From Clostridiales bacterium (GTDB lineage Bacteria; Bacillota; Clostridia; Oscillospirales; Oscillospiraceae): 14,541 nt of DNA. The position numbers were made by a program, and so were the translations under genes. The stretch is from the NCBI GenBank assembly GCA_012728025.1, contig JAAYFX010000131.1, positions 1 through 14,541 on the forward strand. Reading direction: 5' to 3'. This document shows, in pieces, positions 1 through 6,477 of the stretch. A model generated the notes under the pieces. It had not been told where the DNA came from, ran no database searches, and was given only the letters and a program-made list of their open reading frames with translations. Numbering within the stretch: position 1 is the stretch's first letter; the number at the start of each line of letters is the position of its first letter.

Positions 1-255
1 GCTAACCCTGCCGGTTTGCAGCTTGAGGGAACAAACTATTACTCCGTAACCGCAAACTCCGGCCAGCCGGTGCTTTGCGACCCCGGCTCTGACGGAACCG
101 GCGGCCTTGTGAGCAATGCCCTTGAAATGTCTAATGTGGACCTGTCCTCAGAATTTGCGGATATGATTACCACTCAGCGTGGCTTTCAGGCAAACTCACG
201 GATTATCACCGTTTCCGATACTATGCTGGAGGAGCTTATAAACCTTAAGCGCTGA
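1..255 (+). CDS. flgE: Flagellar hook protein FlgE, C-terminal part (5' end outside window)
   Basis: The reading frame is open from the first base and ends at TGA 253-255, giving the last 84 residues of a hook or rod-family protein. The ending is the classic C-terminal helix of hook proteins: LEMSNVDLSSEFADMITTQR followed by GFQANSRIITVSDTMLEELI and NLKR. In this family that helix pairs with the N-terminal helix to build the inner tube of the hook, outside the cell. The segment before it (GTGGLVSNALEMSNVDL) is the usual junction between the outer domain and the helix. FlgE rather than FlgG is favoured because flbD follows directly, the common flgE-flbD order in Bacillota, and because of the SEFADMITTQRGFQANSRII sequence. 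The in-frame TTG at 16 is internal, not a start. The outer domains and true length cannot be seen. Confidence 0.9.
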   Translation, partial: ANPAGLQLEGTNYYSVTANSGQPVLCDPGSDGTGGLVSNALEMSNVDLSSEFADMITTQRGFQANSRIITVSDTMLEELINLKR

Positions 256-269
256 TTGTTTTAAACCGT

Positions 270-295
270 CCGAAGCGGCGGCACCGCCGCTTCGG
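270..295 (+). other. Perfect 12-bp inverted repeat (RNA hairpin) between flgE and flbD
   Basis: Arms 270-281 (CCGAAGCGGCGG) and 284-295 (CCGCCGCTTCGG) are exact reverse complements separated by CA, so the transcript would form a very stable GC-rich stem, probably with the innermost pair opened into a four-base loop. It starts 14 bases after the flgE stop. No T-run follows on either strand, so it is not a standard intrinsic terminator. It may stabilise the 3' end of the upstream message, mark a processing site or cause partial termination. Confidence 0.7.
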
Positions 296-299
296 ATGA

Positions 300-327
300 T
301 AAATAAGCTTTATAAGCGCTCGGATTA
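300..327 (+). promoter_or_regulatory. Weak candidate SigD-type promoter upstream of flbD
   Basis: TAAA at 300-303 matches the SigD -35 element. After 16 bases, TCGGATTA at 320-327 matches the SigD -10 consensus GCCGATAA at five of eight positions. It lies between the flgE hairpin and the flbD ribosome binding site at 340-344, a sensible place for a promoter, though the implied leader would be very short. The match is imperfect and could be chance. Confidence 0.2.
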
Positions 328-349
328 AGCTTAAAAACTGGAGGTCACC

Positions 350-583
350 ATGATTGTTTTGACAAGGCTAAACGGAACGCATTTTGTTATAAACTCCGAC
401 TTGATAGAGACGATTGAAGAAAACCCAGATACAACCGTAAGAATGGCGGGAAAGAGTTTTTTTATCGTAAAGGAATCCATGCTTGAGATTGTGGAAAAGG
501 TTGTGGATTTTCGCCGTGCCACCAATGGTATGATTAAACTTGTCAGGTCGGAAGAGAACAGGTCGGAAGAGAAAGAAGGCTAG
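350..583 (+). CDS. flbD: FlbD-family flagellar protein
   Basis: This 77-residue protein begins MIVLTRLNGTHFVINSDLIE and continues with TIEENPDTTVRMAGKSFFIV and a short helix (KESMLEIVEKVVDFRR). That pattern defines the small FlbD family (swarming motility or flagellar FlbD), found almost always just after flgE in Bacillota and spirochaetes. Its molecular role is not well established. The start is supported by GGAGG at 340-344, five bases before the ATG. No signal peptide or membrane segment is visible, so it is likely cytoplasmic. The C-terminal tail is highly charged and contains a 15-bp tandem duplication, giving RSEEN-RSEEK, that extends it beyond the family core. It should not be confused with the unrelated Caulobacter transcription factor also called FlbD. 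Confidence 0.9.
   Translation: MIVLTRLNGTHFVINSDLIETIEENPDTTVRMAGKSFFIVKESMLEIVEKVVDFRRATNGMIKLVRSEENRSEEKEG
544..573 (+). repeat. 15-bp tandem duplication in the flbD 3' end
   Basis: CAGGTCGGAAGAGAA at 544-558 is repeated without change at 559-573. The unit is a multiple of three, so the frame is kept and the protein gains a repeated five-residue acidic/basic block. The absence of differences between the copies suggests a recent slippage or duplication event. Confidence 0.9.
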
Positions 584-592
584 TGGGAAACG

Positions 593-1468
593 ATGAAGAG
601 AAAACTTGACCTAATGTCCATAATTGGCCTTGGCGGAGCTATAATCCTCATAGTGTTCAGTATTATGCTTGCCCAGACCAAGGGTGATGATGGCAGCTTA
701 TCTTTTGAGATTATACCTATAAACCTCATGAGCTTCTTTGACCTGCCGAGTATAGCCATAGTTATCGGCGGCGTGTTAACGGTATTAATGCTCAGCTTTC
801 CGGTTGAGCAGTTTACAAGAGTTCCGAAGCATATGAAGATAATTTTCGCACCCCAGCAGTTTGTTCCTGAGCAGTACATATCAATTCTGGTGGATTGTGC
901 GAAAAAGGCCAGAGTTAACGGCCTTCTGGCTCTTGAGGAAGATGCTAATGCGATTGAGGACGTTTTTCTTAAAAACAGTCTCCAGATGATAGTTGACTCC
1001 ATAGACCCCGACAAGGTTAAAACCCAGATGGAATCATGGGTAAACAGTGTCGAAGAACGTCATATTCAGGAGCGGGCCTTCTATGATAAGGGTGCGGCCT
1101 ATGGTCCTGCCTTCGGAATGATAGGAACGCTTATAGGCCTTATAAATATGCTGAAGGTTTTGGATGACGTGGCAAGCGTCGGACCCAGTATGTCAGTTGC
1201 CCTTGTCACCACTTTCTACGGCTCTCTCCTTGCAAACGTATTTTTTATGCCCGTATCAAATAAGCTTCGTGTGCGCCATGATGAAGAATATCTTTGTATG
1301 CTTATAGTTTGTGAAGGCATACAGGCCATACAATCGGGAGAAAACCCAAAGCTGATAGAGGACAAGCTTGTTCATCTTCTGCCGGAATATCGTCAGGTTG
1401 CCATAAGAGGCAGCGAGGATGGTGAAGGGGTTTCAGGCGGCAAGAAGGCAAAGAAAAAAGCCAAATAA
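593..1468 (+). CDS. motA: Flagellar motor stator protein MotA
   Basis: MotA forms, with MotB, the ion-conducting stator that drives flagellar rotation in the cytoplasmic membrane. The 291-residue product has four hydrophobic segments (about 9-26, 51-69, 172-190 and 201-220). The cytoplasmic loop carries ARVNGLLALEEDA with Arg107 and Glu115, matching the charged residues that in E. coli MotA (Arg90, Glu98) contact FliG. Pro172 (GPAFGMIGTLIGL) and Pro220 (FFMPVSNKL) match the two conserved prolines of the family. The C-terminus ends in a lysine-rich tail, GGKKAKKKAK. The start follows flbD by nine bases, with only a weak purine-rich ribosome binding site (GTGGGA), so translation is probably coupled to flbD. 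The ion used, H+ or Na+, cannot be told from sequence by eye. Confidence 0.96.
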   Translation: MKRKLDLMSIIGLGGAIILIVFSIMLAQTKGDDGSLSFEIIPINLMSFFDLPSIAIVIGGVLTVLMLSFPVEQFTRVPKHMKIIFAPQQFVPEQYISILVDCAKKARVNGLLALEEDANAIEDVFLKNSLQMIVDSIDPDKVKTQMESWVNSVEERHIQERAFYDKGAAYGPAFGMIGTLIGLINMLKVLDDVASVGPSMSVALVTTFYGSLLANVFFMPVSNKLRVRHDEEYLCMLIVCEGIQAIQSGENPKLIEDKLVHLLPEYRQVAIRGSEDGEGVSGGKKAKKKAK

Positions 1469-1471
1469 GCA

Positions 1472-1491
1472 CCATATTTTATATAATATGG
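1472..1491 (+). other. AT-rich 7-bp inverted repeat between motA and motB
   Basis: CCATATT at 1472-1478 and AATATGG at 1485-1491 are reverse complements around a six-base loop. The stem is weak and no T-run follows, so a terminator is unlikely. TATAAT at 1482-1487 lies inside, but no -35 element sits at the right distance. Confidence 0.35.
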
Positions 1492-1569
1492 CAGACGCTT
1501 TAACACTGTATGCCGGCTTACTTAGAAATTTGGCGGCTTCGGTGAATCAGACTGTGAACGGAGGGTACC

Positions 1570-2451
1570 ATGGAACGTAGAAACAGCGGAGGAGACGACG
1601 GCGGCGGTGATTCTTGGATGAACACATATGCGGACATGGTAACGCTGCTCCTTACCTTTTTCGCAGTCTTGCTCAGTATGTCCGCAGTAGACCAAGAAAA
1701 ATTCAATGCTTTTATCCAATCGTTTTCAAACCTTCCTCCGGAAGTAATAGAGGAGATAGTAAGCTCCGGCGCTCCTTCTGACGTGGAATCAGAAAATGAG
1801 CCGAGTCCCGAGGAAGTAGCTCAGGCAATGGACAAATTATTTCAGAGCCTTAGTCAATATGTAACAGATAATGATATGCAGGATTCCATATCTATAAGTA
1901 AGAACAATAACGTTGTGTTTACAAGTTTTGACAGCGCCATGCTGTTCTCACCGGACGGTTCTGAAATACTGGAGAGCTCCCTGCCTGCCCTTAGTTTCAT
2001 CGGAAACGGAATTAAGGCTTATGAAAGAATGATAAGGCTTGTAGCCGTGTGTGGTCACACCGCCTCGGTGAGTGAAAGCTATCCTGTTGATGACTGGATG
2101 CTCTCTAGTGAAAGAGCGGGAGTTGTGGCCTCGTATCTTGAAAAACAGACACACTTTGATGCAAAAAAGCTTCGCACCATAGGCTTTGGAAAAACTCTTC
2201 CGATTGCAGAGAACGCTACGGAAGAGGGACGGGCGAAGAACAGGCGTGTTGAACTTGCGATAATAGGTACGACCACTACCGACGAGTTTGACCCATACAT
2301 GGGACTTATAGATATTTACGGCATGAAGGACTACTCGAATATTGAAAATCAGGTAGTGCAAAGTGTCCCAGAAACACTGCCTGAGGACATACGGCCTAAT
2401 ATACCAATTACTTCAGACGACGTACAGTTTGGAGTTTCCCCGTATGATTAA
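1570..2451 (+). CDS. motB: Flagellar motor stator protein MotB
   Basis: MotB anchors the stator to peptidoglycan and carries the ion-binding aspartate. Residues 16-38 form one membrane helix (WMNTYADMVTLLLTFFAVLL), and Asp22 is the expected ion-binding residue. A plug and linker region follows, then an OmpA-like peptidoglycan-binding domain at about 115-232. That domain shows CGHTASVS, DWMLSSERAGVVASYL, the GFGKTLPIAEN motif and GRAKNRRVEL. About 60 acidic, proline-containing residues extend beyond it (233-293), longer than a minimal MotB. The short cytoplasmic N-terminus is Gly/Asp-rich (SGGDDGGGDS). A clear site GGAGGG at 1560-1565 supports the ATG at 1570. It is separated from motA by 101 bases holding a small AT-rich inverted repeat. 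No fliL gene follows; fliM is next. Confidence 0.96.
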   Translation: MERRNSGGDDGGGDSWMNTYADMVTLLLTFFAVLLSMSAVDQEKFNAFIQSFSNLPPEVIEEIVSSGAPSDVESENEPSPEEVAQAMDKLFQSLSQYVTDNDMQDSISISKNNNVVFTSFDSAMLFSPDGSEILESSLPALSFIGNGIKAYERMIRLVAVCGHTASVSESYPVDDWMLSSERAGVVASYLEKQTHFDAKKLRTIGFGKTLPIAENATEEGRAKNRRVELAIIGTTTTDEFDPYMGLIDIYGMKDYSNIENQVVQSVPETLPEDIRPNIPITSDDVQFGVSPYD

Positions 2452-2492
2452 ACAAATACCGGCATTACCGGCAAAAGGAGTTGAGCGCATAT

Positions 2493-3491
2493 ATGGCTGA
2501 AGCACTTTCACAAAATCAAATTGATGAGCTGTTAAGTCGTATGCGGTCGGGAGAAACAACCCAAGCTGAGCCCGAGTCTACACAGAAGATAAAGGAATAT
2601 GATTTTTCTTCCCCGAAAAAGTTTACAAAGGACCAGCTTAAATCCCTCAGCAGCCTTTATGAAAACTATGCCCGAGTTTTGTCATCATACTTTACAAGTG
2701 TATTACGAAGCTCCTGCGAGGTTACCCTAAGCCAAATCGAGGAGCAGCGCTATTATGAGTTTAACAACGCTCTGCCGGATAGCACTCTGGTTGGAATAAT
2801 TTCCCTAACACCTGAGGATGAAGCCTTTGACGAAACTACAATTATGCTTGAATTTTCCACAACTTTTGGCTATATGCTTGTAGACAGGCTAATGGGCGGC
2901 AGCGGCGATATTATGGCTCCGGATAGAGATTACACAGAAATAGAGGCTTCATTGCTTCGTATGATAATGAACAACTCTACAAAATATCTTCAAGATGTTT
3001 GGAGCGGGTTTCTCGATATGAATGCACACCTTCGCTCTGTTGAAACAAACGGCAGACTCATACAAACATATTCACCTCAGGACATTGTAGTTATCATCAC
3101 CTTTGAGATAGATGATGAGGATTATAAGGGAACAGCGAATATGTGTATGCCGACAGCCAACCTAGAGGAAATCATAGACAGCTTTACGGTTAAATATAAC
3201 CATTCCTTTAAACACCAGGACACGGAAAAAGAGCAGAATAAGCGTGACAGACTGCTTGATTATCTTAAGTCTTCTGAGATAGAAATAGAAGCGCACCTTG
3301 ATGACTGCACTATGAGCCTCGGCGATATTTCACAACTTCAGGTAAACGATGTTATTGCCCTTAACAAAAGGATTGATGACGACATAAGCGTCAGAGTAGA
3401 GGGGATACCATGGTTTAAAGCGAGGATAGGAGAGGTCGATTCCAAAAAAGCCTTGAAACTTGTGAAAACTGAAGTAAACAGCGTAGAATGA
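2493..3491 (+). CDS. fliM: Flagellar motor switch protein FliM
   Basis: FliM is a C-ring protein that binds CheY-P and FliG to set the direction of rotation. The N-terminus MAEALSQNQIDELLSRM contains the conserved CheY-P binding peptide (LSQxxIDxLL). The middle domain (about 36-230) has the family DRLMGGSGD motif at 131-139, the FliG-binding region. The C-terminal SpoA/FliN-like domain (about 258-330) includes LGDISQLQVNDVIALNKRID and ARIGEVDSKKALKL. I chose the ATG at 2493 because AAGGAG at 2475-2480 lies 12 bases upstream and the protein then begins like other FliM proteins. A TTG at 2481 abuts that site and cannot be served by it. The product is 332 residues, close to the usual length. The gene follows motB after a 41-base gap. 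Confidence 0.96.
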   Translation: MAEALSQNQIDELLSRMRSGETTQAEPESTQKIKEYDFSSPKKFTKDQLKSLSSLYENYARVLSSYFTSVLRSSCEVTLSQIEEQRYYEFNNALPDSTLVGIISLTPEDEAFDETTIMLEFSTTFGYMLVDRLMGGSGDIMAPDRDYTEIEASLLRMIMNNSTKYLQDVWSGFLDMNAHLRSVETNGRLIQTYSPQDIVVIITFEIDDEDYKGTANMCMPTANLEEIIDSFTVKYNHSFKHQDTEKEQNKRDRLLDYLKSSEIEIEAHLDDCTMSLGDISQLQVNDVIALNKRIDDDISVRVEGIPWFKARIGEVDSKKALKLVKTEVNSVE

Positions 3492-3507
3492 AAAGAGGGA
3501 ATGACTG

Positions 3508-4815
3508 GTGAACACGGAACAAAAGTTTATGACTCCTGAAGAGTTGGATACAATCGGTGAAATTATGAATATAAGCATGGGAGCTGCGGCAACTGCAGTC
3601 TCCACAATGCTTGAGAGGCAGGTTGTAATAACAACTCCTCAGATTTCCCAGAATATGCTGAAAAATATTGATATGTCCGAACTGGAACCCGCAATTGCCG
3701 TCAGGATAAAATATGTTGAAGGCATATCAGGAAACAACATGATAATGCTTCGACGAGATGATATGCGAATAATTCTCGACCTGCTCATGGGAAATGAGGA
3801 TTTGGGCGGAGACGAGCCTTTTGAGTTTGACGAGATGAGCATGAGCGCTGCCAGCGAGGTTATGAACCAGATGATGGGCGCTTCTGCAACGGCCTTGTCA
3901 GAGCTGCTCAACAGGTCTATTAACATATCCACTCCCGAAGCGATACTCGTTGAAAATACCGCTGAAGCTTACTCGTCATTTCCGGAAGTTGAAAGCAACG
4001 AAAACGTGCTTGCCATCTCCTTCAAGATGACCATTAAAGAGACGCTAGATACAACCTTTACCTCTCTGATGCCCATAGACCTTACAAAGGATATAGTTAA
4101 GGCAATGAATGGAGAAGTGGAGCAGGAGGACATACAGCCCGAAGCGGAGCCTCAAATGGAGACTCCCATGCCGCAGACTCCGCCGCCGGCAGCACCCCAG
4201 CCAGAGCCTTTCCCACAACAGCAAGCTCCGGCAATGCAAATGCCTCAGCAGCCCCCCGCTTCTCCGGCTCAGCAGCAATATATGCAGCAGCCTCCAATGC
4301 AGGGCGGTCAGTACCAACAGCCCTATCAGCCCCCTTTGGAACCGGCATCTCCCCAAAACCAATATCCCCAGCAGATGCCGCCGTATCCACCCCAGTATAT
4401 GCCCCCATATACGGGTACCCCGTATCCTCAATACGGAATGTATCAGGACCCCCAACAGCCGGTCAGGTATCCGGCTCCAATGGTAAGTGTAAAGCAGGCA
4501 GATTTTCCTGAGTTTACAAGCAAGGCTGCACCCCAAACGGCCTATGGCTCCAACATGGATATGCTCATGGGTGTTTCCCTTGACGTTTCGGTTGTTGTCG
4601 GCAGAGCAAAGGAAAAGATAAAAAATGTTCTTGAATTTGGACAGGGTACTGTAATCGAGCTTGATAAGCAAACAGGTGCGCCGGCTGAGGTGATAGTAAA
4701 CGGTAAGCTCTTAGCTTATGGCGATGTGGTTGTCGTAGGTGACAACTTTGGTATAAGAATTACTGAAATAGTCGGAACTAAGGAATTACTCGATTCCCTT
4801 GAACCGAAAAAATAA
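3508..4815 (+). CDS. fliY: Flagellar switch protein and CheY-P phosphatase FliY
   Basis: FliY fuses a CheC-like CheY-P phosphatase to a FliN-like C-ring domain. Residues 10-195 are CheC-like and carry two active-site pairs: Glu18/Asn21 (GEIMNISMG) and Glu117/Asn120 (SEVMNQMMG). Both are intact, so phosphatase activity is expected. Residues about 202-345 form a low-complexity linker very rich in Pro, Gln, Met and Tyr. Residues about 350-427 are the SpoA/FliN domain (DVSVVVGRAKEKIKNVLEFG, VNGKLLAYGDVVVVGDNFGI). The usual N-terminal FliM-like CheY-binding peptide is not apparent; the protein starts almost directly in the CheC-like region. The GTG start at 3508 has GAGGG at 3495-3499, eight bases upstream. 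An ATG at 3529 would remove only seven residues. The length of 435 exceeds the roughly 380 of B. subtilis FliY, mainly through the linker. Confidence 0.95.
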   Translation: MNTEQKFMTPEELDTIGEIMNISMGAAATAVSTMLERQVVITTPQISQNMLKNIDMSELEPAIAVRIKYVEGISGNNMIMLRRDDMRIILDLLMGNEDLGGDEPFEFDEMSMSAASEVMNQMMGASATALSELLNRSINISTPEAILVENTAEAYSSFPEVESNENVLAISFKMTIKETLDTTFTSLMPIDLTKDIVKAMNGEVEQEDIQPEAEPQMETPMPQTPPPAAPQPEPFPQQQAPAMQMPQQPPASPAQQQYMQQPPMQGGQYQQPYQPPLEPASPQNQYPQQMPPYPPQYMPPYTGTPYPQYGMYQDPQQPVRYPAPMVSVKQADFPEFTSKAAPQTAYGSNMDMLMGVSLDVSVVVGRAKEKIKNVLEFGQGTVIELDKQTGAPAEVIVNGKLLAYGDVVVVGDNFGIRITEIVGTKELLDSLEPKK

Positions 4816-4828
4816 TTTCATTAAATTT

Positions 4829-4844
4829 AGGAGAAATTAGGAGG
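4829..4844 (+). promoter_or_regulatory. Doubled ribosome binding site upstream of cheY
   Basis: Two Shine-Dalgarno-like blocks, AGGAGA at 4829-4834 and AGGAGG at 4839-4844, sit ten bases apart before the cheY ATG at 4855. The second is ten bases from the start and is the better placed. The doubled arrangement may favour strong translation of cheY, which is needed in many copies. Confidence 0.5.
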
Positions 4845-4854
4845 AAGCTTTCCG

Positions 4855-5217
4855 ATGTACAAGATAATGGTTGTTGATGATGCGGGATTTATGAGAAAAA
4901 TGGTTCAGACCCACCTTACAAAAGCAGGTTACACTGACTTTGTTGAAAGTGAGGATGGTCAGAAGGCTGTGGACCAATATAAAGAACTTAAGCCCGATTT
5001 GGTAATAATGGACATAACAATGCCTAACATGGACGGCATTGAGGCACTCCGCCAAATAAAGGCTTTTGACCCCGACTCCAAGGTGGTAATGTGTTCCGCC
5101 ATGGGTCAAGAGGCAATGGTAATGGAAGCTATAAAGCTTGGCGCCCTTGACTTTATTGTAAAGCCTTTTAAGGCAGACCGAATCATACAAACTGTGAATA
5201 AGGTGCTGCCCCTCTAA
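4855..5217 (+). CDS. cheY: Chemotaxis response regulator CheY
   Basis: This is a 120-residue single receiver domain with no output domain. All key residues are present: the acidic pair Asp8/Asp9 (VVDDAGFMR), phospho-acceptor Asp53 (LVIMDITMPNMDG), Ser81 in the switch threonine/serine position (VVMCSAMGQ), Phe100 in the aromatic switch position, and Lys103 (FIVKPF). CheA would phosphorylate it, and CheY-P would bind FliM and be dephosphorylated by FliY and CheC. Its placement between fliY and fliO is typical of Bacillota flagellar operons, and supports a true motor CheY rather than an unrelated regulator. Alternative starts are not needed, because the ATG begins right at the first beta strand. 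Confidence 0.96.
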   Translation: MYKIMVVDDAGFMRKMVQTHLTKAGYTDFVESEDGQKAVDQYKELKPDLVIMDITMPNMDGIEALRQIKAFDPDSKVVMCSAMGQEAMVMEAIKLGALDFIVKPFKADRIIQTVNKVLPL

Positions 5218-5237
5218 TACACAGAGGTTTTCCCCTC

Positions 5238-5244
5238 AAGGAGG
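5238..5244 (+). promoter_or_regulatory. Ribosome binding site deciding the fliO TTG start
   Basis: AAGGAGG is a near-perfect anti-16S match and lies ten bases before TTG 5255-5257, with no ATG in range. It is the main reason to call the rare TTG start for fliO. Confidence 0.7.
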
Positions 5245-5254
5245 CGACTTCGTT

Positions 5255-5620
5255 TTGGGACTGAAAGAAATACTTTCCATGGCAGGCACACTGGCTTTAA
5301 TGCTGGCTGTGTTTGCCGGTGCGTATTTTGTGTCGAAGCTTGTCGGAAAAAAATACAGCACACTTTCAAATACAGCCAAAAACCTGTCGGTGATTAGCAC
5401 CCTTTCCATAGGAAAGGATAAATCACTGCTTGTTATAAAGGCTGCTGATAAGGCCTTCCTTATCGGCGTGACGGAGCGCCAAATAACAACGCTTTGCGAG
5501 CTTGACCCAAAGGATTTCCCCGAACCGGCGGAGGAAAAGCCGCACACAAAGGATTTTCGTTCAACCTTAAAGGATGTTATTTCAGGTGCAGGTCGGATGG
5601 GAAAGGGAGATAAGGACTAA
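5255..5620 (+). CDS. fliO: Flagellar biosynthesis protein FliO
   Basis: FliO is a small membrane protein that helps assemble the FliP ring of the flagellar export gate. The 121-residue product has one membrane helix near the N-terminus (about 9-29, ending VSKLVGKK). A cytoplasmic domain follows with the family pattern LSVISTLSIGKDKSLLVIKA and KAFLIGVTERQITTL. The N-terminal periplasmic part is very short, as in Bacillota. A TTG start at 5255 is preferred because the strong site AAGGAGG at 5238-5244 lies ten bases upstream. The next in-frame ATG (5279) would be 34 bases from that site and would cut into the membrane helix. The gene overlaps fliP by one base (TAATG), implying translational coupling. 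Confidence 0.88.
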   Translation: MGLKEILSMAGTLALMLAVFAGAYFVSKLVGKKYSTLSNTAKNLSVISTLSIGKDKSLLVIKAADKAFLIGVTERQITTLCELDPKDFPEPAEEKPHTKDFRSTLKDVISGAGRMGKGDKD

Positions 5621-6444
5621 TGGAGCCACGCAAATTGCCCCTTCCTAAAAAGAAAAAAAGGGCAGTACGAGGGAAAAAGGCAAAAGGATACATAAGGTTT
5701 TTTGGTGTTTTCGCTATATTTATATTTATCTGCACCCAGTTGGGCGGCAGCGCTCATGCTGACACAGTAGGCATTTCCATAGATACTGCGGGGGATGGCT
5801 CAGATATGGGCAGCTTAAAGCTTCTTTTTACCTTTGCCCTTATAGCTCTTGCTCCCTCGCTGCTTATAATGATGAGCAGCTTCACCCGCATCATTATAGT
5901 GTTTTCCTTTTTGAGAAATGCCTTGGGACTTCAGCAGACACCACCAAATCAAGTGCTGGTCGGACTTGCGCTTTTTCTCTCCTACTTTATCATGCACCCT
6001 GTTATCGCCACAATGAACGAAACAGCCTTAAAGCCCTATTCCGAGGGAATTATAACTCAAGAGGAAGCAATTCAAGGCGCTCAGGTTCCCTTGAAAAAGT
6101 TTATGCTTAAACAGACAAAGCTCTCTGACCTTAATCTGTTTTTATCACTGTCTGAGCAATCTGAAACTATTGAGGAAATAAACCCCGATAATCTTTTAGA
6201 GCTGGGCCTTGAAACCATAGTGCCCTCCTTTATTACAAGTGAGCTGAAAAGGGCGTTTACGATTGGATTTCTGCTTTTTTTACCCTTCCTTGTAATAGAC
6301 ATGATTGTTGCCAGCACTCTTATGTCCATGGGTATGGTCATGCTTCCGCCGTCAATGATTTCCCTTCCTTTCAAGCTTATGCTTTTTGTCGTAGTTGATG
6401 GATGGAGTCTAATTATGGAAATGCTCATAAGAAGTTTTTACTAG
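5620..6444 (+). CDS. fliP: Flagellar export gate protein FliP
   Basis: FliP forms the core ring of the flagellar type III export gate together with FliQ and FliR. The 274-residue protein begins with an unusually long basic stretch (KKKKRAVRGKKAK, residues 10-22), then a signal-peptide hydrophobic core with a likely cleavage site after AHA (45-47). Conserved family sequences follow: LLIMMSSFTRIIIVFSFLRN, ALGLQQTPPNQVLVGLALFL, and near the C-terminus FLPFLVIDMIVASTLMSMGM and MLPPSMISLPFKLMLFVVVD. Four membrane helices are expected, near 68-93, 108-127, 212-238 and 247-270. The ATG overlaps the fliO stop codon by one base. fliP is followed after 33 bases by the fliQ start with its own ribosome binding site. 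Confidence 0.96.
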   Translation: MEPRKLPLPKKKKRAVRGKKAKGYIRFFGVFAIFIFICTQLGGSAHADTVGISIDTAGDGSDMGSLKLLFTFALIALAPSLLIMMSSFTRIIIVFSFLRNALGLQQTPPNQVLVGLALFLSYFIMHPVIATMNETALKPYSEGIITQEEAIQGAQVPLKKFMLKQTKLSDLNLFLSLSEQSETIEEINPDNLLELGLETIVPSFITSELKRAFTIGFLLFLPFLVIDMIVASTLMSMGMVMLPPSMISLPFKLMLFVVVDGWSLIMEMLIRSFY

Positions 6445-6477
6445 CAGCTTTTAGAGAACAAGACAGGAGATATTAAA

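Noticed and set aside
1482..1487. Perfect TATAAT in the motA-motB gap as a housekeeping promoter -10
   Set aside because: No TTGACA-like sequence lies about 17 bases upstream and no extended -10 TG is present; it lies within an AT-rich inverted repeat.
4109..4486. 125-residue plus-strand frame inside fliY
   Set aside because: It is an out-of-frame reading of the low-complexity linker, rich in Ser, Arg and Cys, with no family resemblance.
4045..4671. 208-residue open frame on the minus strand opposite fliY
   Set aside because: It is antisense to the Pro/Gln-rich linker, whose composition leaves the reverse frame free of stops. Its translation is Leu/Arg-rich low complexity without recognisable domains.
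6184..6191. CCCGATAA within fliP, seven of eight matches to the SigD -10 element
   Set aside because: No TAAA lies at 14-16 bases upstream and the site is inside a conserved coding region, so it is probably chance.
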